DNA of 64,000 nt from Cavia porcellus. Lineage: Eukaryota; Chordata; Mammalia; Rodentia; Caviidae. Location of the stretch: NCBI RefSeq assembly GCF_034190915.1, contig NW_026947484.1:137118982-137182981 (forward strand), in the 5' to 3' direction. The notes beneath the pieces were generated by a model, which was not told the DNA's origin, searched no databases, and worked only from the letters and a program-made list of their open reading frames with translations. The translations under genes were made by a program, and so were the position numbers. Shown here in pieces: positions 53,216-64,000 of the stretch (its first letter is position 1; each line of letters starts with the position of its first letter).

Positions 53216-56185
53216 GGATGCTATCCTACATGTATTCTCTTTGTGTATCATATGTAACATTAAAATAATAAGGGATGTTCATTTACATTAGAAGTTTTTG
53301 GCATTCTAAGACTCACTTCAAATATGTAAATAAACCAAAGCCAAGGAAAGAAGTTCAAATGACCTAGCACAACTCATCTTACTGGGCACTCGGGAACTGG
53401 TAACCATTTCTATTCCTTGAGAACTACTGAACATCAATCATATTAATCACAGTTGAAAATGGATTTGGAATGTGAATTACCCAGATAAATGATCCATTCC
53501 AGGGTCTATGTGGAGAGACAAAGGCTGACCTATGCCTGCTGAGCCACCATGTAAGCACAAGTCTTGGGAATTTTCTAACAGTGGGACCTACTTTCTGCTG
53601 GGCACTTCCAGTCCACGCTCCTGAGCTGGACAAGGACAAGAAGTCAAATATCTTCATGTGGATGCTGTTTTTCTTCACACCAACTTCTAAACAATTAAGG
53701 CTCCCTATTGCAATGTCATCAAAATAAGACGTGGAATTTCTCATCTGCTAGAAACTAGACAGGGCTTTTGAGAAGCAAACCATACACACGCTCAGAGCAG
53801 AAGAGGAAAACCAAAGAGAGAAGTCACTTTCAAAGCACAGAACCCCCTCTTCTCACCCTATCTATACACATGCTAAGCACACATTGCTTTTGCAATCTGC
53901 TACCAAAACAGAATTTTAAAATAAGCCCTAGACTACTCTCACCAAGCAGAATTTAGAAGATGGATTTATGTAAGGTGAATTTGTTTTCTTGAATTAGTTT
54001 CATTCACACACATGCACACACGCCCCCAGCCACATATAAATACTCACAAAATGCCACACTCATTAATAGGCCAAATGTGGAACAGGCAAGTACACTCTCA
54101 GCACCAGAGAGACTCTGGATAATTACGAGGATGGGCTTGAGGCTGCATAAAAATAACATGCACAGAAGCCAGCAGATGGCACTTAATCATAATTTTTCCT
54201 ATGATTTCTATTAATTGTCAAAGATTCTTCATTCTGTCTTCCCAATCAGACAAATGTATGTTAATATGGCACAGTAAGTAATGTTTTCCCTTTGAGATAC
54301 TAAATAAGCTTGTTACATAAAATTCCTCCACCTACATAACTAGCCCAAGACCCATTTTTCTCATGCATATATTTATCATACGCTGTGCATATTCATGCCT
54401 GTATATCTGTGTGCGTCCAAGCATGCAACATGCTTGACAAATGAAGAAAGGAAAAGCTAACACCTTCATTTATCTACAGAAGTAAGTCCAAACCAAGGAG
54501 CTGTTGTTCCTAAAACAGTCACACACAAAAAACCATTTAAACCACATTGTGGGCCAGAAATAGAAATGCAGAAATACCTCAGAGAGGCCACTTTGGCAAT
54601 TTCCTTCAAGGCTCCTATTACAAGCATTAAGAAGTACTTGACCCCTTCTGGGCTGTTCTGCCTCACCTGCTGAGTCCTTTACTCTCACCCCCGGCCCATT
54701 TCTGTCTTTTTCCTCACACTTCCACAATACCTCACCATTCTCTGCTTTCCTGTTTCCTTTCTTTATTCTTCTAGAGGTTTCCCACTCTCCCCTTCTCCCT
54801 CTTAAGCACTGTTCGTATTTTCTAAGTTTTGTGAGGACAGATGCTATACTAAGCGGGGTACTTGGTTTCTGACACCAGAAATTGACTCTGTTAAACAGAA
54901 AAAATTATTGGAGAACATTCAAAGAGTTCAGAAAATCGACAGGAAGCCTGGAAAATCTGGTTCAGAAAAACGGCCTGAACCAAAGGAGGTGACACCAAAG
55001 AACACAGTCAAGGTCACATCACTGAGAAACACTTGTTTGAGGCAGCCACCAGCACCCTGGCGACCAGCTGCTAAAGTCCACCATTGCCACTTGCTTCTGT
55101 TGAATAATCACCTGTGCCTGCCCGAGGGTTGCCTTGAGTCCTCCAGATTCCAAATCCAGCCTGGCAAGCCTAGGGCCACAGCTGAGAGCACAGGTCTTAG
55201 GAATTGCTCTTCAAGAACAGAGCAGTGGTCCCGGCTCAGACCACCATAGGGCAGGGACACAGCAGAGGTGCTGAGCAGCCCTGGGAAGATTGCAGGAGAA
55301 AGTGGACCTCCAGAAAGACTGGAGATGGTGCAGCTGTCCATGCTAAGTCCACCTTTGCCTGTGCACAGATGGAGAGGGCTGTCCTACCCAGATGACAGCA
55401 AATACCTGGGAAATGGAAAGACACAGGGCAGTATGCACATCAGTGATGCCAGGGTGGAGAGATAAACTAGAAAGTGAAACACGCGGGTGCTGCGGTCCTG
55501 CACTGTCTCCTTGGTTATTTTATGCATGCTTTGTCCAGGACCAAGTAAAGGGGCTACCGTGGCTCATGTGAACACTCCTTGTTTTCATGTTCCCCTTAGC
55601 CAATTTACATTCCAGCTCTTACGCACTGGTCTTTTAACCTCCCACGTCTTCACCCTTAATGGAGACTAGCATCTTTGCAGGGATGAAATCTATAACCTGA
55701 TTCCCAGCCCAGTAAAGGGGCCTCATGCTCTCCTGCCAGCTGGTCCCAATTAGGAGCTGGTTTGGGTAATCTGAGAGTGTGAGCTTGTCTGTGTAGTAGA
55801 TGTTCTAAGCACTTACTTCCCCTTAGGATCCTAGGCCCAACTAGAACTAATGGATCCTTTAATATGCTGAATTATGAGGTGATTTTTGCTGATTTTCCAA
55901 GTGAACGAAATAAAATATATCAATGAAATCACTCGAGGGCATGCCTGATAATCACCTCCAGCGCAGGGTGAGAAATGTGAAGGCGGCTCTCTGCAGTATG
56001 CTGGCAAATCTCCCATTTCACCAACATTTTGGGGGCAATTACCTTCATTCTTCTGTTTTAACAGAGGGGCTCTGTGTTGCTGCAAGTTTCCTTTGTGACA
56101 GGTGATGCCCAGGCAGGACTTTCGGGGAGCTCCAGCCCAGACTTACAGGACTACACATATAACTGTGCGAAATTTCATAGTTTTT
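53216..56185. other. Repeat-poor 3 kb without recognised gene
   Basis: No repeat family recognised. The longest frame, 54908-55249 (113 codons), shows no domain, signal peptide or splice-like context that I can defend. This is plausible unique intergenic or intronic sequence. Confidence 0.4.
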
Positions 56186-56300
56186 TTCAACTTAACATTC
56201 ATTGAGCAGTTGTTACATCCAAGACACTGCAAATTCTGGGAATTCGAAACTGAATAAAGCTCACAATCCAATTAGATGGATCTCTTCCAACCAGTGGTAC
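56186..56300 (-). repeat. Ancient MIR/L2-like fragment, antisense
   Basis: 'acattcattgagcagttgtt' and 'ctgaataaagctcacaatcc' recall the ancient core also seen at 3.3 kb; orientation and class uncertain. Confidence 0.35.
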
Positions 56301-56869
56301 ACCAAGGGGGTAGAGAGTAGAAGCTGAGAGGAGTGTTTTATCGCTGGCATTGTTTGTAATTGCCAGGGAGCATGGTGATTGTACAAACCAGATGACTTTG
56401 AGTTGTTTCATTATTTTTAAACTCTCTGAAGATTAACACACCTTTTGCTGCCTACACCTGGGCTGACATCTCCTGCTGGCTACCTCCCCATGTTCCACTC
56501 CTAATCTCTCTGCCAGTTGTGTCATCACAGGCACTCTGGGTAAGTGAGAGAGGAAAAAATAAATTGCATTTGAAGATACAAATGTCGTTGAAAGACAAGT
56601 ACCCTTAGGCAAGTGGGCATGTGTTCTTGGCTGGTTAATACCAATCTTATTTTGTAGACTTAACCTTTTGGGGGCCTGAGGTACTTTCCCCACCCACACA
56701 GGCTGTTCCTGGTAAGCGCAGGTTTGCACAGTAGGGACAAATTGGCATCCAGGAGGTCCTCAATGTCCTTAAATCACATTACCAGTATTTATAAGCCAGG
56801 TCCTTTTTCTCATTAAATTATTATTTAATATCTTTGGACTTCAATGTTCTTCTTGGCAGAGTGTGGTTA
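56301..56869. other. Unassigned spacer
   Basis: Nothing recognised. Confidence 0.4.
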
Positions 56870-56990
56870 AGGATAGTCTTTTCTGGAAGGGTCATTGTAT
56901 GGACTAAAGAGAATACATGTAAATGCACGTTGGCATATGAGAGGCACTCAGCGAATGTTAGCTGTTATTATATTAGTGTTATACAATGTG
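56870..56990 (-). repeat. MIR-like fragment, antisense
   Basis: 'tgagaggcactcagcgaatg' and 'ttagctgttattatattagt' are the complement of the MIR 5' region. Confidence 0.6.
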
Positions 56991-57455
56991 CTTAATTTCA
57001 AGGAGTAACTTTTAGAAAACTTTCTGTAAAATTCTGTTCATGCTCACTGAATGAGTATTCCGGAGTAATAATAAGAAGACAGAGAGCCTGGATGGCCAGG
57101 TTATGCATGCAGGACAACAGAGGGAGGTCACCCTCACTGATCCGGAAATGCCATGAGATGGAGCGGCTGAGCCTCGGGCCTGCATGGGTCCATATTCATT
57201 ACTTTCCATGGATATTTTTTTACAGTAAGAAATAATCTTCTATACATTTATTTTTTCATTTGTAGAACTGTATTTGGGTGTACACATGGATGTCAATTTA
57301 TTTATGGGACTTTATTTTATTTTCAACCTCAACTTGTCCCAGATTTGGTCAGTAGAAGCCCCTTCAAGGTGGTTTCACTGTCCTTTTATCACACCCTCAT
57401 CATTCTTGGGAAAATTTCTTATCTTGGGGTATAATAAAATGTTCTAGGTTTAGGC
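56991..57455. other. Unassigned spacer
   Basis: Nothing recognised. Confidence 0.4.
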
Positions 57456-57530
57456 CAGGTGTGTTGCTTTGTGGTAGAATGCTAGCCTGGTATGAGGTCC
57501 TGAGTTCAAATTCAAATACAATGAAAATAA
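57456..57530 (+). mobile_element. ID SINE, diverged
   Basis: 'aggccaggtgtgttgctttg' and 'gaggtcctgagttcaaattc'. Confidence 0.6.
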
Positions 57531-58095
57531 AAGGAAAGGAAAGAAACAATGTTCTAGGCTCATGGTTTTTTTTTTCCTGACCCCAGCCCTCCAATAATTC
57601 CACTTTTCCCAAGGAAAGTATAATTCCTTGAAGTGTAGATGTGCTGGGATCTAAGATCTGAGCACTTGGTGTACTCAGTTCTCATTGCTTTGTCGAGGTT
57701 CTTCTAGGTTCTTTCACTAGATGGAGCTAGAAAACACTTGTGTATATATACACATACACAGACATCTTTTTTCATCTCTACATCTATTGATCTCTATTTC
57801 TATGTATCTACCTATATATATCTCATGATTTATACTAGTAACTTTCAATGCAACACCACAGGATTATTTTGGTTTCTGTCTTTTAAATTTGTAACTCCCT
57901 TCCCCAGTAGTGAGAAATTTAGCTTCTATCTCAATCTACTTTCATGTAGCCAGACTTCTAATCCCATGGTCTGGGCCTTCCTTAAGTCAGCTTCCTCTCA
58001 ACTGGCTACTGATCCATTCAGGCTTTTTGATGAATAAAGAAAGGGAGACAAGACATATTTTTTAAAGACAGGAAGAGCAGGAAAGGAATGGAAGT
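57531..58095. other. Unassigned spacer
   Basis: Nothing recognised apart from short TA/CA tracts at 57740-57765. Confidence 0.4.
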
Positions 58096-58293
58096 AAAGA
58101 GAAGGGAAAGAAGGAGGAAAGGAAGGGAAGGGAAGGGAAGGGAAGGGAAGGGAAGGGAGGGGAGGGGAGGGGGAGGGAAGGGAAGGGAAGAGAAAGAAGG
58201 GGAGGAGAGGGGAGGGGAAGGGAGGGGAGGGGGGAAGAGAGAGGAAGGGAGGGGAGGGGAGGGGAGGGGAGGGGAGGGGAGGGAAGGGAAAAG
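58096..58293 (+). repeat. 198-bp uninterrupted purine tract
   Basis: Mixed (GGGAA)n and (GGGGA)n units with no pyrimidine on the plus strand across the whole interval. Many GGG/GGGG runs make G-quadruplex and triplex formation plausible. Open frames over it on both strands are low-complexity artefacts. Confidence 0.97.
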
Positions 58294-60469
58294 ACTTGGA
58301 TTACATTTTGATTGCATTTTTAAAGAATATTCTAGTAGATTTGTAGGGAATGAATTAAAGGAAAACAAGAGTGGATCCCTCTTTCTTATCTTGGCATTCC
58401 TAACACTTTGGGAGCATGTTTTAAGGAAGGCATCGTGTAATTGTTGAAGGAAAGGAGAAATAAAGTCGGGACAAGAGGGGAAGCAGCAGAGGAAGCGAGG
58501 GGGACCCAGGCATCCCAGAGGAAAGCGGTCTAGAGCAAATTTGTGTTTTTCTTTTCTGTATTGGAGTTGCTTCTCTCTACAATAGGCTGGAAGGAAAACA
58601 CCACACTGAAGTGCACCTTCCTCATTCTTTGAAGAACCTCAAGAGGCTTCCTGGAGTGACTTCCATAAAGGCAGTGTTTGGGCGCTGCTGCCCTGTAGAA
58701 GCAGACAGCATTCTGAAGCAGTTATCTCTTGTTCAGTGACAAATCGCTCATACGCTCTTCTAGTTATATAAATGTAGGTCAAGTAGAACCTTTGTCCTGG
58801 GCGGGCAAAGTTGTGAAAGGATTTTCCCTTTCTCTCTGTCTCCTACCCATTCCCAGTCAAACACTTCCCATTTTTCTTCTATGGAGCTATAAACATTCTA
58901 GAAGTGGGGAATCTATTTACAGGAGAGCCCAGCGCCTCTTGGAAGGGAAGGAATTAAAGTTCAAGTTCCTGCTTCCAACATTCATATTCAGGAACACAGC
59001 TGGGCTCCTGCTCGGCTGGAAAACAGATGAACCAGTGGGCCAGGTCCTCATGAAGTCAGACAGGCCAACCAAGTGGCAGAAACTGTGCCAGCCTGAGACC
59101 AGAAAGGTCGCTCTGTGTAAACAAAGGAGATGACTGCTAATAGCTACCAACCCATGGTATTGTGGAGCTGGCCCATACGCTGGCAAAAACCATGTTACAT
59201 TTTCAGGAATTTTGAGAGCCAGTTGTTAAATATAGCCATTAATAAATATTTCCCATTAAATAATTATATTTAAAACTAAGGTAATAAATCCTCAAAACAT
59301 ATCACTTAGAATTATTTTACTATACTTGATTGTTAAATCTATATTCTCAAAGTTATTTGCCTTAATTATAACTGTTGGGTGGAAATTGCTTACATGGTGA
59401 TGCATTCCTAAATCTGTGTTCAGCGACCTCATGCTAGTAGCCTGAAATAGTCATGGCAGAAGTATTTACACAAAGGAAACTGGCAAACTCTATCAGTCAA
59501 AACAACCACTTCTCCCCACCCCACCCAGGGAAACTGGTTGTTAAACATTTAGTAGCACACTTCTGGCTGCAATCCTTAAGTGTATCCACTCACTGGTATT
59601 TATTAAAACCAGTCAGATAATAAACTTGAAGACTGTACATACTGAGAAAACAGCACTGGAGGATCCCTCTTCTCAAAGACCTACTGAAAGACACCAGAGC
59701 AAGGAGGCATATTCCACCTCTATTCCCCAGATTTAACTGATTTCAAAATTATTTTGTCTTCCACCAGAAAGCCTCAACCACTATGAAATTTCCAATCCAT
59801 TTTTTATTCTATTGAGTTTCTAAATTATTTTGTGATAATATTACTCCTCAGGCCATATCCACGTCTACATCCTCAGGCCTCAGGTCATGTCCATGAAATA
59901 TCTGATATCCCATTGTGGCAGCAACAGAATCAGCAAATCCAAGGATCTTTTTGTCTTTAGGAGTCTCACAAATCTGGTTGAGAGTATCCATTTGAGCCTG
60001 ACCCTGGCAGTTGGACCAGGTCTCAGAAAGGCTTCATCAGTATCCACGGTTGTCACAAGACGAGAGGAATTTCCTCACTTTCCATATTTTGAATGTGACT
60101 CGTGCTGGTCAACTCATTCAGCAGTCAGCATCTCTGCCCAGAGAGTACTAACACAGGAACAGACTGGACTGGACGCTGGTTTACACTCAGATCCCGAGAC
60201 TAAGATAGTGGCTACAGATTTCAAAGGAAAAGCTGCCCTCCTTCTTTTGGACTTACTGCTGAATCTGCTATGTGGGCTCCTGAAAAATATGTGGGATAGG
60301 GAGACAGCCCACTTCAGTGGGAAAGAAGAGAGGGTAGGAGGAAGAAAAGTTAGGAAATCAAAAAGGAACATCGGATGATTTCTCTCAGCCTACTCTATCT
60401 GCTGAACTCTGCATCTCAACAAATAGCGCCACCCTTTACTAGTTGTGCAGATTTTGGTATCATCCTTTG
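58294..60469. other. Unassigned 2.2 kb
   Basis: No gene recognised. The frames 58729-59133 and 59887-60378 (134 and 163 codons) have no known domain. The latter ends in a leucine-rich then basic stretch, but without splice or homology support I leave it uncalled. Confidence 0.35.
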
Positions 60470-61240
60470 ACTTCCCTCCTTCTCACCTAACCCAAATTTA
60501 GTCCATCATCAACTACGCTTTTAAAATACAACCAGAGTGTAATCTCTTTTCCACCCCTTACTCCTATCACCGCCCAGATCCAAGCTACACTCAACCAGCT
60601 CTCCCTGGCACTGTCACGAAAACTCCAAACAGCTTTTGTTTCAGCAAAGCATCCTGAGTGATCTTGTTAAATGAGAAGTCAAATGACATCATTCCTCAGC
60701 TCAAGGTTTCCCAGTGGCTCTGATCTCATGCAGAATGCAGGCCAAAGTCTCCGACCTTCAAGGCCCATCTCCACACCATCCTGTTTAACCTAATTGCCAA
60801 AACTGTGCCCTCATTCCCTGTGCCCCAGCTGCAGTGGGCTTTTTGTTGTTCATTGGCTACACCAGACCACTCCCCTCCCGGGGGCTTTGTGGTTACGGGT
60901 GCTCCCAGGCACACTCTTCTCCCAGGTGAGCCAGAAGCTAACTGTTCGCTTTCTCTTAGTGTTTAACTCAAAACTCATCTCAGTGAGTCCCTTCCTAGCA
61001 ACCCTGTGCCAAACTTCCCCGTTCTCTCCATACTTCATATTCCTTTCGATTCCTTGCTTTTTCTCTTTGGCTACTATGACTCTGTGTGTGTGGCGTGTGT
61101 GTATGTGTTTATATGTGTGTGTGGCAGGCAGTGGTTATTGACTCTGCCACTACTTTGTGGGTTCTCCAGGGTACTGATCTGTATTTGCTTTATTCACTTT
61201 GCAGGTTCTAGAATAGTTTCTGGCTCACATTAAGTGCTCA
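60470..61240 (+). repeat. L2 LINE 3' region
   Basis: 'cagctcaaggtttcccagtg', 'ggccaaagtctccgaccttc', 'aaggcccatctccacaccat' and 'aactcaaaactcatctcagt' follow L2 text in order. A (TG)n stretch lies at 61084-61126. The start is uncertain. Confidence 0.7.
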
Positions 61241-61264
61241 TTTTAATGACCAGTTGTTGCATCG

Positions 61265-61500
61265 TAAGCCATTCTGAAACATGGTGACTTAAATAAGTTT
61301 TTAAAATAATTTCACAATGCCGTAAATTGACTAAGATCAGCTGGGCAATGCTTCCTTCGGAATCTCCATGTGCATGGAGTCAAATGGCAGCTGGGAATGA
61401 TGTCACCTGAGGGACATGGCTGGCACAGTATGCCGGCTTTTGGCCAAGAGCGCCACTGGGCCATCGTCTGCAGGGTCTGGATATGACCCCAGTTCATTGG
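61265..61500. repeat. Old mammal-wide repeat, class unresolved
   Basis: 'aaccattctgaaac'-like start, 'taagatcagctgggcaatgc' and 'ggcagctgggaatgatgtca' recall the repeat also suspected at 38.15 kb. Confidence 0.3.
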
Positions 61501-61502
61501 TG

Positions 61503-61597
61503 GCACTTTTTGTTGTTGTGGTTACCACGAGTTAAACTCAGGACCTTGCATTTGCCAAACAGGTGCTGTGTCACTGAGCTATATCCCTGGCCGGGTG
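61503..61597 (-). mobile_element. ID SINE, antisense
   Basis: 'gagttaaactcaggaccttg' to 'actgagctatatccctggcc'. Confidence 0.8.
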
Positions 61598-61651
61598 GCA
61601 CTGTCTTTAAAAATGAGATACCATGGTACTTAATGAGTGTTTGTGGGAAGA

Positions 61652-61778
61652 AGGAAGGCAGGACACGTTGGGGCAGGGAATGGTAGAAAAGAAAGAACTA
61701 GAAAATTTAGAAAGAAGAAAATAAAGAAAGGGAAGTGGAAGGGAGGGAAAAAAGAGGAAGAGAGGAAGAAGTGGAATC
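61652..61778 (+). repeat. Purine-rich tract
   Basis: Dominated by gaa/gga with a few pyrimidines; open frames here are artefacts. Confidence 0.85.
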
Positions 61779-63445
61779 CATTTTTGAGTTCCATAATAGC
61801 CCTGAGACAAAATTCATCCCTTTCCTGCCTGACCCTCCTTTGCCATCTCCTCAAATTGCACAATGACCTGTCTTAGAGCAGAAATTCATCCAATGTGCAT
61901 ATCAGAACAGGAACACTCTTGGCAGAGCCTTTTGCAATTTATACCCCAAGTTCAAATTTGAGCCAAGGCATGATTCCAGGGAAGAACAACACAGCACTTT
62001 ATCTGGATGCTGCACTTTCCACTTGGTAATTTCAAAGCAGTTTTGTAAACAACTGTCATCATTGTACAGGAGAGAAAAATGGAAGGAAACTAGTAATATT
62101 CAGGTAACCAATAATGAAGTCTTTGAGTTGATATTATATGGAAGTGATTAAGTAATTATGTGGAATCAAAAAAAGCAGGCTACAACTGCATCAAGTTAAA
62201 AAATATAATTTGGAAGAAATAAAATAAGTTCCCACATTAAAACACTGAAGTCACTTCTGGGATAGCAGGAGCTAGGAAGTAAAAATAGATTTATACCAAA
62301 CTAGGTAAGAAAAAATTTTAAATAGTTGTAGGAATATTAAAAATGGATTAACTTTTAAAATAGCTTGGAAGAGGTGAGTCATTTTCCAGAGCTTCAGGAC
62401 TTCGGTGCCTGCTGGGCACTTCTTCCTAAACCAACCTGGCAAATGGTCATCTAATAAGGAATTTGCAGGCAAGCACCTTGGCCAAAGCTCAGAGAAGTAA
62501 ATAAACTTAGGTTTCTGATGTTTCAGTGCCTCAGAGCAAAAAAAGGATGGGCGCTCATTTCCCCTAGTGATACTGATGGTGATATATAATACAGCAGAAC
62601 ACAAATTCCTTGAGCTTCAGTTCTTTTCTAACTGCTATATCATACGGATAAGGTGACCTTGGTTTACTTCATTTTCTGGCTTTTCTAAGTACTATTTGTC
62701 CACAGCCCCCAAGATACTTGTTCATTTTAGGGAAATTGAGTTAACGCAGAAGTGCAACTTCTCAAGCATTCATTTAAGATTAGACTTGGCAGAGTGAGGT
62801 TAAACTATGCCAAGCCCCCCCACAAATCGATTAAATATTTATTTATTTTCATGTAAGCCTGATGAGCAGTTCACAGATTGTAAAATAATCCACAATGGCA
62901 AGGACTCAGTTTCTTTTTTTCTTGTTTTTATGCCTTATCTGCATAATTTTCATTTCATCAGTCATCTCATGGTCCAAAATGAGTGCTTTAGTTCCAATCA
63001 GCCCTTACAGTCCCCTTCTATTACAAATAAAGAAGAAAAAAGTAAGAAAATAGCTTCTCTCTTTAAGAAAACTTGCTAGAAGTTGCTTACACTACTTATA
63101 GCAAAATGACCAAAACTTGCATGAATTTATCTAACTGAGAAAGAGTCAGGAAGACCAGAAAGTTGTCTTTCTAGCAACGTGTGCCTTGATGAGCATTAAG
63201 AATTCTAATACTATAGAATGGTAAAAACAAATGTTTTGCAACAAATTAAACAGTCTTTGCCATAGTTTACTGCTTTGACCACCCCAAAATATCTGTGCGT
63301 TTATTTTCCTCATGTAGGACACATTGCTTCTCCAAAGAGACCAAAAGCCTTACCAAGGACTGCCCACAGCTCCAAGTCAAGATTTCTAAGTGGCATATAG
63401 TTTCCATCTTTGAGTTCAGAGGTGATGTTATACCATCCTGCAAAC
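61779..63445. other. Unassigned 1.7 kb
   Basis: No gene or repeat family recognised. Confidence 0.4.
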
Positions 63446-63780
63446 TGACTTAGCTCAAGCTGCTGTAACAAGATACCTTAGACCAGGTAATTGATCAGTA
63501 ATATAAATATATTGCTCACAGTTCTGGAGGCTTGAAAGATCAGGATCAAAATGTCAGCAGATTTGGGGTCTGATGACTGCTTCAGAGATGGTACATCTTC
63601 ACAAGAAAGGCAAAAAAAGACAAATCAGAGTCCCTGAAGTCCTTTTATAAAGATATTCATCTCATTTGTGAGAGTAGAGCTCATAACCTAATCATCTCCT
63701 TTGGGCCCTCCATTGACACTACTGGATTAAAGATTCAATTTCAAGGTGCATTTTGCAAAGGAAACATTCAAACCGTAACA
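63446..63780 (-). mobile_element. MaLR (MLT1-type) solo LTR, antisense
   Basis: Complement of an MLT1-type LTR: 'tgctgtaacaagatacctta', 'tcacagttctggaggcttga', 'taatcatctcctttgggccc', ending 'attcaaaccgtaaca', whose complement is the tgttacggtttgaat start. Confidence 0.82.
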
Positions 63781-64000
63781 CAAGCCATAAACTAAAAGAC
63801 TAGTAATCAGGACACCTCCCCTCCCACAGTATATGTGTGCTATGATGGAGTAAGAACAAGAAAAACACAAAACTTCCCCTCAGAAAATGTAAAGCCCCCA
63901 GAGGTCATACCCTATAGTAATGATCAGATCCTCCTGAACAATAATATAGAGAACTCTTGCCCCCCCCCATGGGATCAAGTGACTATTCTGGTGAGGTGCT
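63781..64000. other. Unassigned flank
   Basis: Nothing recognised; runs to the window edge. Confidence 0.4.

Noticed and set aside
54908..55249. 113-codon frame, Lys/Pro-rich N-terminus
   Set aside because: No similarity recognised and codon composition looks like the surrounding non-coding DNA.
58018..58447. Overlapping 116- and 119-codon frames, one very Arg/Glu/Gly-rich and one Pro/Ser/Leu-rich
   Set aside because: Both are translations of the purine tract; low-complexity DNA leaves frames open by chance.
59887..60378. 163-codon frame with a hydrophobic LLLLDLLLNLLCGLL stretch
   Set aside because: No recognisable family, no splice or promoter support, and an antisense frame of similar quality overlaps it. 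Left uncalled.

Overview
This is a 64 kb stretch of mammalian nuclear DNA, almost certainly from a rodent that is neither mouse/rat-like nor squirrel-like. The evidence is about 25 copies of an ID-type SINE (tRNA-Ala-derived, with the 'gctggggatttagctcag' promoter region) and six B1-type 7SL-derived SINEs, in a background of MaLR LTRs, MIR, L2 and L1. I could not settle the species. I found no intact host protein-coding gene. Every long open frame is either a piece of a LINE ORF, a decayed retrocopy, or chance. The window reads as an intergenic or intronic repeat archive.

Layout: 0.6-1.64 kb holds an antisense copy of a composite non-autonomous element, called here the 'V' family. 1.97-2.77 kb is an L1 3' end. 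4.5-8.65 kb is an ancient sense L1 ORF2 invaded by many ID elements. 9.9-10.5 kb holds a MaLR LTR and a MER5A-like hAT fragment. 12.2-20.6 kb is antisense L1 sequence containing an LSM5 retrocopy (12.57-12.84 kb) and a 1.9 kb half-LINE copy ('C', 13.58-15.48 kb). 21.19-22.03 kb is a TPT1 retrocopy. 24.68-27.45 kb is a half-LINE (HAL1-type) copy 'A' bounded by a perfect 15-bp target-site duplication. It sits in an antisense L1 that also received a V element (27.77-28.66 kb). 32.15-34.24 kb is a second HAL1 copy 'B' with a decayed but complete ORF1. It joins directly to an intronless KRAB pseudogene and a CpG-retaining segment of unknown origin. 43.8-44.3 kb is a Tigger/MER2-like transposon. Two more V elements lie at 45.95-46.66 and 49.29-49.87 kb. 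A hAT MITE, MaLR LTRs, MIR and L2 follow. 53-60 kb is comparatively poor in recognisable repeats and carries a 198-bp all-purine tract at 58.1 kb.

The most interesting content is one connected retrotransposon system. The HAL1-type elements (5' UTR, ORF1, no reverse transcriptase) and the non-coding V elements share a 3' region built from repeats of about 150 bp. The V elements put a 119-125 bp GC-richer tandem repeat (a VNTR) in front of that 3' region and end in a simple A-rich tail between target-site duplications. That architecture resembles primate SVA/LAVA elements but is assembled from LINE 3'-UTR sequence. I infer mobilisation in trans by L1 ORF2 protein. HAL1 elements are known from several mammals; whether the V derivative has been described I cannot tell without a repeat-library search.

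All family assignments rest on reading the sequence against remembered consensus features. No search was run, and boundaries are approximate unless a target-site duplication is quoted.
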